From Solen grandis (Eukaryota > Mollusca > Bivalvia > Adapedonta > Solenidae): DNA of 64,000 nucleotides. Each line of letters starts with the position of its first letter. Position 1 is the first letter of the stretch. The stretch covers positions 4,225,136 to 4,289,135 of the forward strand of contig CM037792.1 in assembly GCA_021229015.1 (NCBI GenBank), written 5' to 3'. The translations under genes were made by a program, and so were the position numbers. The notes under the pieces are model-generated. The model had not been told where the DNA came from and did no database searches. It saw only the letters and a list, made by a program, of their open reading frames with translations. This document shows positions 11,927 through 24,100 of this stretch, piece by piece.

Positions 11927-12165
11927 GGGGCCTCCGTGGCCGAGAGGGTAAAGTCGCTGACTTTAACACTCATTCAGCCCCTCACCGCGTGGGTTCGAAT
12001 CCCGTCAGGGTAATTCGGATTTTAATGTGAGGAAGCCTTCCAGCTGGCTTGCGGTAAGTCGGTACGTGCATTCGGGATCTTCCTCCACCTGGAATTAGCT
12101 GGACGTCGCTATATGACTGAAATACTGTCGAAGCGACGGTAAACTCAAATAGTCAAGTCAAGTCC
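11927..12165 (+). mobile_element. SINE-A, near full length
   Basis: The tRNA-like head (ggggcctccgtggccgagag, A-box-like) and B-box-like region (gtgggttcgaatcccgtcag) are followed by the family body (ttttaatgtgaggaagcctt, cagctggcttgcggtaagtc, tagctggacgtcgctatatg) and the end gcgacggtaaactc. The 8-mer aaaaacca flanks both sides (about 11915 and 12165), a plausible target-site duplication. The head is consistent with RNA polymerase III transcription and LINE-assisted copying, as known for tRNA-derived SINEs. Confidence 0.85.
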
Positions 12166-12550
12166 AAAAACCAGGTGAGCGTTCAGGCTTCTTGCCTTAT
12201 CTCTAGCTTAAATTAGTGCAAACAAATGTAAGTTCTAAGATGGTAATTGCCACAGAAAGAAAATAAAAGAAGAAATAAATTAATTACAAGACGGACTTAT
12301 TCCTCATTGTGTGCTAGTTCCCTTAAACTCCTCGACAATAAACCCAACCTAGATACAGGGGCACAGTCGGACAGTCAGCGGTTAATCTATTTTTAGAACT
12401 TTTATTTCACCGAAAGGATATTTTAAGCCTTTCAACATGGTCTCAATTTTGCACGTGCTTGTATATGAACGGTATTGGTGTAATCATTATAGCTAAAGTC
12501 TTTATATTGGTCATAGTTTTAGGTTTTATTTACATCTGAAATACGACTGT

Positions 12551-12790
12551 TAACCCTTTCCCTCATATAGACTCATTTTGACGCACTAAATAGGTACCAC
12601 ATAAAGCCTGATCTGCAGAAAACCACAGTTAAACCTTACCAAATTTAATTATAAAATCCTCATTTCCAGACCACTGAGGAGCAGCGAACAGCATAAAACC
12701 TGATCAGCCTGCGAGTTACTCGCAGGCTGATCTGGTTTTATGCTGTTCGCATAGGTCTTTTCATGGTGTCCTCTATGAGGGAAAGGGTTA
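12551..12790. mobile_element. Foldback MITE, copy 1
   Basis: This 240-bp element has terminal inverted repeats (taaccctttccctcatata at the left, atgagggaaagggtta at the right). A central 67-nt hairpin has stems at 12684-12715 and 12719-12750: 32 bp with one mismatch and a 3-nt TTA loop. It is non-coding. Two other copies lie at 50575-50814 and 63572-63815. Copy 2 differs at only a few positions, which implies recent spread. Confidence 0.9.
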
Positions 12791-13435
12791 TTAAAATCAC
12801 CTGTCAGGAATACTTATCCTAACAATTTGAAATGTTCAATATCAGTCTCCAGATGGTCAAAAAATCGAATTTACTAGGATCATAACTTGTTACAGTGGAG
12901 CCTTTGTGCCACAAATGTAAACATTTTGGTTGAATTCAAACACGTGGTCTTTAAATTTGACCCATAAAATACCATGCTGTTCTATCTGAACAATTCTAAA
13001 ACTGTTTTCTAGAGAGATTTTATAATATATATGGAATGTCATTTTGATATTACTCTTATACATTTATATGCATATATGTAACTTGACAGATTGCTTCGTC
13101 TGACTTTCTGTATTTCAATAAGATATTCTTCGGGTCTTTTATGATTTCTTTTACGAGTAGCTTTGGTTAACAATATTAAATATGTAATTTTTCTTAACAT
13201 AAATCGTACAAATTTATTTCGGCAATATATTTATAGTTTATTTTGGATGTATATCTTCATAGTGAGGAGCCCTACATCAAATAAAGCAAAGAAACTGATT
13301 TTGTGAGTGTGTTCTTTCCTTATTCTCCCCCCTTGCATATTTTTGTCTGAACAATATTACTGCAATGAAATAGGGTCTCTCTATATAATAAATGTGTTAA
13401 GAGACCCCGAATGAAGTTATATTCAAAGTTATTTT

Positions 13436-13590
13436 ACGTTGATTGAGAAATAAGTTATCCTAACTTATACTAATTACTCTCAATGATTTTTAGGTTGTAC
13501 CAGTACTTAGTACGTTGAAAGGCCATGAAAAATTACTGACGCAAATTGGGTTTTGGTTCTACAATCATTTTCGTACCACTGGACCTAGGT
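13436..13590 (-). repeat. Diverged SINE-D on the minus strand
   Basis: The order of blocks matches SINE-D reversed: gattgagaaataagttatcc, then ttaggttgtaccagtactta, then aggccatgaaaaattactg, then caaattgggttttggttcta, then tcgtaccactggac. The B-box region is decayed, so this is an old insertion. Confidence 0.55.
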
Positions 13591-13619
13591 AATAATGACT
13601 GATTTAAAATGGTTGCATG

Positions 13620-13800
13620 CTGGTCGGAAAAAAGTTGGATTTTGGTCATATTGTTGCCTGGCATTGGTTGGGTATTCGTCGTGAATGGTCATATCCTAAC
13701 ATTGGGCAATTTGCAAAACCAACATAAATCTAACGTTGATCCAACGTCGCGGTCCGACGTCTATACAACGTTAAACTGACGTCTAATGTATACTGGGCAA
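13620..13800. repeat. caacgttggat-type sub-repeat cluster
   Basis: Short direct and inverted sub-repeats of the form acgttg and caacgtc occur in close succession (ctaacgttgatccaacgtcg, gtctatacaacgttaaactg), followed by gggcaacaacctggaccaga. The last block resembles acaacaacctgtaccagaag near 10490. The interpretation as the end of an interspersed repeat is an inference. Confidence 0.35.
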
Positions 13801-14191
13801 CAACCTGGACCAGAAGTGCAATTATATTTTTGGAATGGTTCGGATTTTTACCTTGCGGTAATGGTCAGCGATATTGCGAATAAGTATATTACCAATAAAT
13901 AAAATAATCGCAATAACGCTGACAATTAAGCAATGTATTGTTTTTTTTTTTTTTTTTATTAGCTGGAATTCACTTCTAAATATCTACAGGAAGTTGTCTG
14001 TTTAGCATTGTCATTTTGGTCATTTATTGTGGAAGGAATAAAAAAAAAATGAGTGAAGAGATAATGTTTAAGGACTTATTCTAGTAACATGTTTCTTGAA
14101 TGTCTTTGGTTAGAAACATATTTTCCAATAACCTGGTCAAAATAGTGTCCATTCTTTCCTCTTTTTCTATTTCCATTTTGGTAAAAAAAAA

Positions 14192-14356
14192 GTGGTAACG
14201 TATCGGATTACGGATCCGAAGGTTGTGGGTTCGAACCCCGTTGGAGGCAAGAATTCTTCACGATCTTCCCAGGCGCAAAGTACTGGTCCAACCCAGGAAC
14301 CGTCGAGAGGGACTAGTATAAGTTAAAAGAACTTGTTACCTAATCGACGTAAAATA
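14192..14356 (+). mobile_element. SINE-D, tRNA-derived
   Basis: This is the best copy of the SINE-D family in the window. It has a tRNA-like head (gtggtaacgtatcggattac, ggatccgaaggttgtgggtt, cgaaccccgttggaggcaag), then the body (cgcaaagtactggtccaacc, caggaaccgtcgagagggac) and an end reading taatcgacgtaaaataaata. The ggttcgaaccc block fits a pol III B box. Minus-strand relatives lie at 4088, 13436, 59665, 62360 and 63165. Confidence 0.75.
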
Positions 14357-15140
14357 AATAAATTTTAATAAAAATAAATAAAACACGTTCCTATGAGGTT
14401 AAGTTTCTACGTATAACGTTGTCATATGTTTTATGATTACTGATTTTTATTAAGGCACATTCTTCAGATTTGGTTTTTCCTTGTCATGTGACTTGCAGCT
14501 TGCCACAAGAGTGATATTTCAAAATAATAAATGAATCAACACTTAAGAATGTTGTATGACAGTACAAACTGAAATCGTTGTCCTAAATGTCGAACAGATG
14601 GGGCCCTCAGTGGAAATATTGTACCAGCAAAAATACACCAGTATATTATATTGCGACAAAATGGTCGAATAGAATGTGTCCACTCACTGTGTCTAATGTT
14701 AACCTCTCGGACACAGTTGCAGTCATTTACAGACCCATGAGCAAATACTAAATCAATCGTGTTTTTTTTAGCCTTTCTCCGAAATTCTTCGTGCGATTTA
14801 GCTGTGTGCTGTGTTTGTAACATTACCATACTTTACAACGAGTGTGATTTGACAGAAAGCATTTCATTTTATGACGAGAAATAACAAAATATGATAGAGT
14901 TTTTCTATTTAGGTGTCAGTGATAATCAACTGCAGGTTATTCCACTTTGTCTCCTTACTTAATCAGATGTTATTTTCTAAGAGAATCGCTCGGTATTAGA
15001 GTTGGTCAATCCTGAAACTATCCTTAAACTCACATTGGCCGTGAATTTATGTCACAAGCATTCATCACATACTAGACCCCACTGAATGCCTCTGTGGTAT
15101 CTCGATCATACGCAAACCTTAAATCTTATCTTTAACCCAG
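14357..15140. other. Region upstream of the IGFBP-like gene
   Basis: This stretch holds an open frame of 97 codons on the minus strand (14536-14829) that resembles no family recognised here and has no splice or promoter context. The rest is AT-rich unique DNA leading into the TATA box at 15144. No other feature is visible. Confidence 0.35.
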
Positions 15141-15143
15141 CAG

Positions 15144-15150
15144 TATAAAT
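15144..15150 (+). promoter_or_regulatory. TATA box of the IGFBP-like gene
   Basis: TATAAAT lies 44 bp upstream of the start codon at 15194. That places transcription initiation near 15174 and gives a very short 5' leader. The spacing and consensus fit a strongly expressed, tissue-specific secreted-protein gene; this is an inference from sequence only. Confidence 0.65.
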
Positions 15151-15193
15151 ACCACGGAAAGGCTCCACTTCTACATTTCATTTCTACAAAGTT

Positions 15194-18100
15194 ATGATAA
15201 AACTTGCCTGTATTTTAGCGTTTGTGGCCGGTGCAAGCGCTCTCGTGTGTCTTCCGGACACATGTGCCACTGTTCGATGTGCCGCTGTAACGGCGGAGAA
15301 TTGTGTTGGCACCATCAAGCAAAATGGCGGCTTCTGTGGTTGCTGTGATGCGTGTCTTACGGAAATCGGTAAGTTTTCTACTTATATTTATGGTTAACAC
15401 ATTGTTCCTTATTATGTTTAAATGGTATTTAAATGAAGTTTTATTTTAGGTTTGAGATGTAAATTGCCTGGCAATAGCTATTGCGATTAAAAGCGTTTGA
15501 CGAGCGGGCGTTTGAAATGAATAGCCTGAAATAATGATAAATAAGAAGGCAAACATATTACAATAGTAATTTCTTTTATCATAGATAAAGTAATATATAA
15601 AGTATTTTATTTCGTTTAGTTTTCATTGATTTTATTTGTTATGGCTCGAAATATTTGCAAATGTGGTGAAACAATGTCAAGGTATCATATCTTATCATTC
15701 TTCAACGTCATCATACGGAGGATACCGGAGATTGCCGAAGTAACACGATTACAAACATTTAAACCGGGGTTCTGTTGGTTTTACCTTTTTTTAACACTTT
15801 ACCTCATTAGTATTAATGATTCAGATTTATGAATTGGCGAATATCAATTTAATGATATATGAGTTTTTCTTAGCCGTGCAGACTATTGAAAAAGAGCTAC
15901 AATAATGTATAAGCAAACAGAGGAGACCTTGATCAGACGGGTTTGCTCTATTTGCCAAGGCGTCACTTAACACACAGTGTAAATAATATATAAAAAGAAT
16001 GTTCTACTTGTGTACAGTTTTGCAATATATCTTTGCTTCCGCCACTTTGAAATGAAATACTAATTTCACTGTTTTTATGTACATGTATTTATCTTTTTTT
16101 TTATATAAAATGTTCCATCAAGCCAATGTTCATGTTCGTTAAGAAAACGATACATTAATCGTAAAGCAACAGATAGATTATTAACATTTTGTGCCTTAAT
16201 GTGTAACCTTGACCCCCACCTCATAATGCTACATGTCTGTCCTAAATGCAGTACTTCGGGATTTTATCTGAAAGGTCAACCAAAACAGTTTCATTTTCGT
16301 TATCATCTCTTAAAATATATCAATGTAAGATCTATTGTGCAAAAGAAACATGCAATTATTCGTAGTTTGTATGAAATCGACAATTAAAAGTTGCAAAAAA
16401 ATGACACAATCGAGAAAATAAGGGAAACGACATAATTCAGAAGCCACCATTAAAAGCTTACAATTATTACTATAATTGTTTAGTCTACAACACATCGTAT
16501 ATCATATTTTATAGCACAATAATCAACTGCAAATCATGTCCAGATGCGGAATGTGCATATATTTGCATAAATTTACATAAATCGTAACGTCATCTCTCAC
16601 AGTGATCGCTGATTCTGATGTAAAGGGCTTCTCCACTGCACGCACGAATTATAATGTCTGTCACATATTTTCTTTTCGGCGTAGGCTGTATAAAATGGAT
16701 TTTGACCTATTTCTTGACCAATCTTATCTTGGTAAAACAACCGACGAGTTCAGAAAAGTACCCATTTAATAGGTTCGTATAAATTATTTTAGGTTATTCC
16801 ATTACAAAATTGGAATTTCAGGGTGCATATCTTTCTGAATAATGTCAATTGGCAGATAACAATTTATCTACTTATTTGAGCATAAAATCGTCCAGTTGAA
16901 AAAACTACCCAGTTAAAAAAAAGTAAACAGTTGTGAGAGGCGAAAACGTCGTAGTTACCTGACGCAAACTGATTTATAAGCAAACGGCTATGTATAGTAA
17001 CAGCCTGCGTGATGCAGTTGAGTAAAGTAATCGTCCGCTGAACTAAGGGCCCCGAGATCGAATCCTGCATACGGATTTTTTTTTTTTTTTTTATGTTTCG
17101 TTCATATAACTTTTTTTTTGTGCTTTGCGTAGTATATTACATCTCCTAAATTTAGCGACAAATACGTTTTCTAGTGCTAATTTAAAATCACAGATCATTT
17201 AAAACTTGCCAGCGTTATAATAATGTATTATACTGTACCACTTTTACTTTCTTTATCTTTCATATTTGTGTGTGTGTATGTGTGTTTTCTTACGCCGGAT
17301 ATCTTTTTTAAAGATATTTCTTGTTTACCATAAAACGTATAAATCCTTTATCAAAAATTGGCTAAACAATCCGATATGTTTTACAGAAACAGGATTGGGA
17401 AGATTAAACACCTTTGTTATATCATTTATTTTTTAATTTCATTTTAGCTCGTCTGTTTCCAAGGAAAGGTCGAGCTATTATGATCACTAGGTCGTCGTTG
17501 ATGTCGTCATGCAAAAACATTAATGTAGCCATTACTTAAACGTTTTAAAGTATCAACACGAAACTTGTAATACTTTATAATCATGACAAGGCGCAGTTGT
17601 AAGACAAGGGACATTATTTTGAAAGCTATATTTTCGGAGTTATGCCCCCTTTTAACTTAGAACTGTGGTCAAAATTAATGCTTAATTAATAGAATGATTT
17701 GAAAACTATGAAAGGTATCAACACGAAACTTGGAATACTTGATAATCATTACAAGGCGCATTTGTAAGACAAGGGACATTATTCTGAAAGCAATATTTTC
17801 GTACTTATGCCCCCTTTTAACTTAGATTTTTGTTAAAATTGCTCATTGATAGAATACTTTTAAAACTATCAAAGACATTGCACTCATTCTTGGCATACTT
17901 GCTTACGGGGACAAGTGACATAACTTAGTGATCAGTATTTTTAGGGTTGTGCCCCTTTATCACATGGAAAATAATTGAACTCCTATATTAATAACAATAT
18001 CCTTAACATTTCCAAAGTAAGTTCATTCTAGTTATTAATTTTAATGAGAAGATTCGAAAAAGTAGACCTATTGTGATCAGCTATTGTGATAACTGGATCG

Positions 18101-21100
18101 TCTGCGTCGTTTGCAAAAACTTGAATGGTGACTGATTACTCAAAAAGTATTTAAGATATTGATATGAAACGTCAGAGGTATATTGACCTCCTTCAGGAGA
18201 AGTGCAGTACACAAGAAATATAAATATTGACTTCATAACTTTTGAGTTATTGCCCTTTGCGTCACACAAAAATTCTAATGTGACTGATATCTCTAGATCT
18301 TATTGAGGAGAAGCGCAACATAAGTTAAGAAACTAAACAGTTTATGATGTTCAAACTTGAAATCTCAAATATACCCTCCACATTACCGACACGTAAAACA
18401 GACGAGTGTTTGCGCCGCTCTGACATAAGCAAAACTCATTTTTTTATTTTTTGTAAACATACTGAAACTTACATATAGTCTGTAACATATTTGGAAAACT
18501 ATTATGGAACTTGCTTCAAAATTTGAGGCATTGTATTGCTGAAAAAATATTTAAAAAGTATCAAATTTACCGCGGCGTTTGATATTTAATAATATGTAAG
18601 AAAAGCAAGTACTTAAAAGAAACGGCATTCTACCTTGGTATATGAATCTAAAATATGTAAATATCTATACACATTATATATAAAAGAACTATACACTTTT
18701 TGTTTATAAGTCTGATTGAATGGTACAGAAATAATGGCAATAACTAGAAATTGAACCCACATTCCTCGTTTCAAGGCAGTAGACGGAATTTTCGCCTTTT
18801 TATGGATTCTATTCAATTGGAGGTTCAGAACCTTAAGTAAATAAGATATTTTCATATATGTCAATTTTTTGTGTATGTCTTCACTCAGCGGAGGGAGGGA
18901 AATGTCTGTCTATGTTCCTGTTCGGAGTTCCCCCATCCTCCCAGTGTGCTGACGGTCTGTACTGTGACCCCACCACCCATACCTGTAAACAGACTCCAGG
19001 TAAGCAAACCCCTCTGACGTCATCAGCATTTGTCACTCTTATCATGTGCATATTTCATGTATATATCCGGGGACTTCCAGCATTTACATTCGCCGTCTGT
19101 TAAAATCCTTTACTATTTGATTAATCCGGGCATATGATGCAGACAATAGGCCAGAAGTTAACAACAAAACAGCAGTTTTCATCACAAAACAAGATGTGTT
19201 TGCTACAATTTACTAATCTTAAGCACGTGAGGGTAGTTTATTGCCGATATAATGTTGAATTTTGCTAAAAATCCATCATCGAAATTTAATGTTAAGACTT
19301 TAGATCAGAGACCTATAAACAGAGATGCGCAGCTTTCTTCTTTGCCCATATAGATTTTCTGAAATCGCGCGCTTTCCCGAGACTTCAACGAGACCCGGAA
19401 ATCATAGGTTGGAAATAAAAGCGTTTGTTTTGAATTTCATATGTATTAAAAATCCAATTCATATATAAATAAATACAGTATTGATAAGGCTATTTTGTTT
19501 ATTATCTTATTTTCTAGATTGCTTTTGACATAAACAAAGATCAGTGAGGCTGATTTACCACACGACGAGACGCAATTAAGGGAATCAATCTGTAAGCAAT
19601 CATTCTACATGATTGCATTTGAAGATATGTGTTAATAACACCAGACATTTTTCAAAAGAACAAGAAGACCCTAACCGGTAACAGGTAAATTCAAGGGTTA
19701 ATCCTGTATATACACGAGGCTATCATTTTTAATGATCCGTCATCTCGACTCTTTCTCCATCATCTAATACCTACGGGCGATCGATAGATTATCTATAGGC
19801 CGTGAGATATTACGGTTAAATTTGGTCGTTTTAGGGTGTGTCAAAATACGTTATTTCATTGGTTGCATCACGTTTTTTAAAACCAATCATAAATGTCGTT
19901 TTTATACAACTGCCGCAGTCATTTTCTTTATTGTCGCCGCACTTAAGTGCGGCGTACTGTATGGAATGGGATTTTTTTTTTGTCCATGGAGGTCCATTAA
20001 TTTATTTTCATTCACTAGATTTAATAATTTTATTTGATCCGTTGACAATAAAGTTTTACAGGAAAAGAATTTGTAATATTATTTTTTACTTTATTATTGT
20101 GTTTTTATTAAAAAAAAAAATCTTTGATATGTGATGCACGATTTCAAGTGCTTAATGTCTATTTTGACTGATAAAATGTTTGAAACCTGTCTACGGATAG
20201 TGAGTCATAACCTAAAATAGTTCTCACGTGATGTAAATACCGCACTTTTTAAGTCACATGATAGGATGCAACATGCCAATGGTTATGTATTTCTTCCACA
20301 ATATGATGATGCCCAAACACTTAAAAATTCTTGTTATTATTGCACTTCTGTTTCTAATAAAAACATGTACAATGCCTTTCCTCTTGCTAATTCCTTTTGC
20401 GGCGACCTTTGATGCTTTGCATCAATAATTTTCTTGTTGTTTACATAACTTTCGATCCTCCACGCAGAAGAGTGTTGCATTTAAAAGTCGCGTTTTTATT
20501 GGTCGATAAATTAATCAATAACTACTGTATTACGACGGTTTGCTTGCCTATTTCCCCACGGCATGATGTCATGTAGTGAAACGGAATAAATCAGCCGGGG
20601 GGTATTCAACGATGCTCTTTCTCATGCCCGCGATCAGTTATCTCTCTGATAAACAATCCTAAAAAATACAAAACTCTTCTTTCCTTTATTTATACTCACT
20701 TTAGCTTAAATCAGTTAACTTACTACCTGTATAATGAGAGCAATTGTTGTTAATAAGATTCCCACAAGCCCCACCAAAAAATAATAATGTGAATTCTTCG
20801 TCCAAACAATCTACCATATAAACTATAAGTTCAATTTAACGATATATTTGCGCTAGTTATTACTTTATAACCGAAATGTCTGGTACCTGTGTGACAGTTG
20901 AGAGCGCTCTCGTTAACTCTTGAGGTACGCAATAAAGCGCGTTATTTCGGAAAGCTGCGTATCCATTTGCTAATGTCTCTGTTTAGACGTTTAGACGTCT
21001 TGATTTGACCAATTCGTCTAAATTTTTGGACAACATATGGATCACTGAAACTGAAATCATCTGCAATTTTTCCGTTGTTTATTAATTTCTATCAATTTTA

Positions 21101-24100
21101 ATCACCATACTTGTAAACACTTATGTAATGTTTCGCCATATGATCTGCCATATTATATACTTTGTATTATTGGGCCATATTACACTCGAGGGCTGTCTTG
21201 TAAGTAACAATTCTATAGTGATCTCCCTTGCATAAATTGTAAGGGGAGGTAACCTGAATGCAAGAAAGCAAGAGGATTTAACCTGTTTCACTATTTTACA
21301 TCTGTTTCATTACTATTTCTTTCCTAAATAAACTGCAACACTATAAAGTGTGTAATTTTGAATTTTGATGTCTTTTTATTTCCTTCTTTTCAGCTAAAAG
21401 AGAACTAGGTAAGTATAAAAAATCTTGAATGAAACCTAAAACAAATAACTTTTCGAACGACCCTCTTTATACTATTAATGAATAGTAGAAGAAGTAGTTG
21501 TAGAAGTAGTAGAAGTAGTGGGGGTATAAGTACAAAGCAAAATTTATTCCTATGTGCGTCGAGTCCCATTTAAAAGTGGCATAAATGGACATGGAAGGGG
21601 TTTTTTTTATCGCGTACGCACGCGATAACTATTGCGTGCGCATGCGATAATTATTAAGTGCGCATGCGATAGCTACTGCGTGCTAACGTGATAACTAACT
21701 CGTTCGCACAAGATAACCACTGTGTTTGCATATAGTACTTATATATTTTTGCGTGCGATATAATAGTTCATACATAAAGAATTGTATGTGCAGATGTGCA
21801 TTGTGATTTTCATATTCATGTTTGGGGAATGGGGCAGGGGCCAAAATCCGTTTTAATTCTAATAATATCAAGTTGATGTTTCAGAGCTACAGCTAAACTG
21901 CGTATCTGCGCAATCATATAGCACTAGAAAAAAAATCAAATTATTTCAAAATCTAGCGTACCTCAAAGAAATTAAAAACTTATTTTCCGAATTTTCTTTA
22001 AGATTCGCCACGTACGGAACATAAACAAGATACGTGGTTTTCGATTTTAAGATCGCAATATGTTGGCGAAAAATATGAATACTGGTACCTACATTACTGC
22101 ATGTACAAATTTTCTCGGAAAATTACATAATCGGGGCAAATTCATGGACACATAGCTTAGTGATTGTGCAGAGTCGTGTGTAATACACAGCTGTATATAG
22201 GGAAAATAAGCAATCAACCTAATTCAATGGAGTTACAAGTTCCCCGAAATCATGAGTACACTATAGCTGTAAAAAGTGTGGGTTAAATATACAAATGACC
22301 AAAAAGCTTCCACTGTTACTACTACTGCTGCTGTTACAACCACGACTGCTACGTCGGCAGCTGCTAAAAAGCAACGACAACAATAAACAAATAAATAACC
22401 CAACAGGATTCCCACTAGCGGTACCCTTACACTAAATTACACCAACCTCCCTATTTGATGACTCGCTGTTATGGTACCAAGCTGAAGGTGTCTTATATGC
22501 TACTGATAAATTTTCACATGCTTTATACGTCAAGTAAAACATGTTAAATTATCGAATTGATATCCCGCAAACCTTGCTTCGTGTAATTTTTTAATTCGAT
22601 GGCATTATCAAAGAACAGTACAGTGCAGTAAAGTATAACATAGGTATAAAACAGTACAGTACAAACGGTACTTCAATGATGTGACCTGGGGTTAATGAGC
22701 ATGCGTGAGTTCACATTACAGTCATGATTGTAATTAGTATGTTTTCGAATTCCATGACTGTAATATAAGCTTTTGTACATATATGATGGAAAATAGTATT
22801 GTTAAATTAAATTTCATATAGAATGTCTAGGCCTACTGGTATATCATGTTGCATGGATGTAACTGTATGCCATTGCCCTATTTGGTATATTCAAGATACA
22901 TAAGAACTTTCGATAAAAGGAATAGAGATGGGCATGTTGATTGATTGTATGATGATCCCTTTCTGTTGGTTATTTTTTCCTATAAATACGATTTTTTTAT
23001 AATCAAAAAGCCTAATTAATTACATCAGCGTTAACACGTTAGGAAACGAAGTTGACATTAGCTATATATTCCCCACTGACACCCCCTTTGTTAATATCTT
23101 CTGTATATTATTCCTTTTTGTTTCAGTCACGGCACCAGATTTAATAGGTCATTTCGCATTAAGTTTAATAATAAGCAATACACAATCCAAGTTCGACCAT
23201 TTTATTTACAATAACAGTATAGTAGGAAGTGACGTCATGTAACGTTTTTAGCGAAATACGTACGTTAATGCAGGAGATAGATAGATTGACTTTACTTTGT
23301 ATACTTTTGATGATACTATTCATAACAATATCAGCAGTTGCTGTCTATTCTGGGCGTGTGTTGCCAGGTCCTTGTGCCCAGCAACTGGCGGATGTGGACG
23401 CCCGTCTGGCTGCCTCCCAGCACATGCTCCTGGGTCTTGAGAGACCCCACTGTGATGCCCAGGGCGACTACCTCGGAATGCAGTTCGCAGGCTCTCAGTG
23501 AGTACACTCGATGCATTGTGGTGTTATTTTTAGCCGTGTCGCATACGCCAGAGCAACAAGACGCCATCCTTTTTCTTCCGCGAGCACGACATACTGGAGC
23601 GTCATTTTCTCGTTATTGAATGATGTCGATCTTGTTCTTGCATGTTGTCATTCGCGTTCTTGCATGTTTTCTTGCATGCTGATCTCGTCCTTGCATGTTG
23701 TCGTTCATGTTCTTGCATGTTCTTGTTCTCTTTCTTGTATGTTGTCATTCTCGTTTTTACATGTTGTTGTTCTCGTTGAAACATGTTCTCGTTCTTTCAT
23801 GATGTTGTTTTTGTGCCATCCCAAACACGCCATATCGACATAAATATTTGACTGTCAGAACAACATTTGCAGCATGCCACAAAGAACGCTAGAACAACTT
23901 ATAGGCTGGCGCAAATTCAATTGTCGCGACAGTACATGAACTCTGAGGCAAAAAAAGTTAAAGATTTTTACACTTGGGCGTAGTGGGCGCAACGCCCTTG
24001 ATTGCACATTTGTTGTGATGATATGAACAGTAACGGATCCTCCCATGTGAAATCATGGCCATCTTCAAGATATTTGTATTCAGGGCATATTGTGTGACGA

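Noticed and set aside
14536..14829. 97-codon minus-strand frame upstream of the IGFBP-like gene
   Set aside because: No recognised domain, no splice or promoter context; it is as likely to be chance or a decayed repeat.
23511..23843. Overlapping long frames on both strands near 23.5-23.8 kb
   Set aside because: They arise from the cttgcatgtt minisatellite and the antisense of the thyroglobulin exon.
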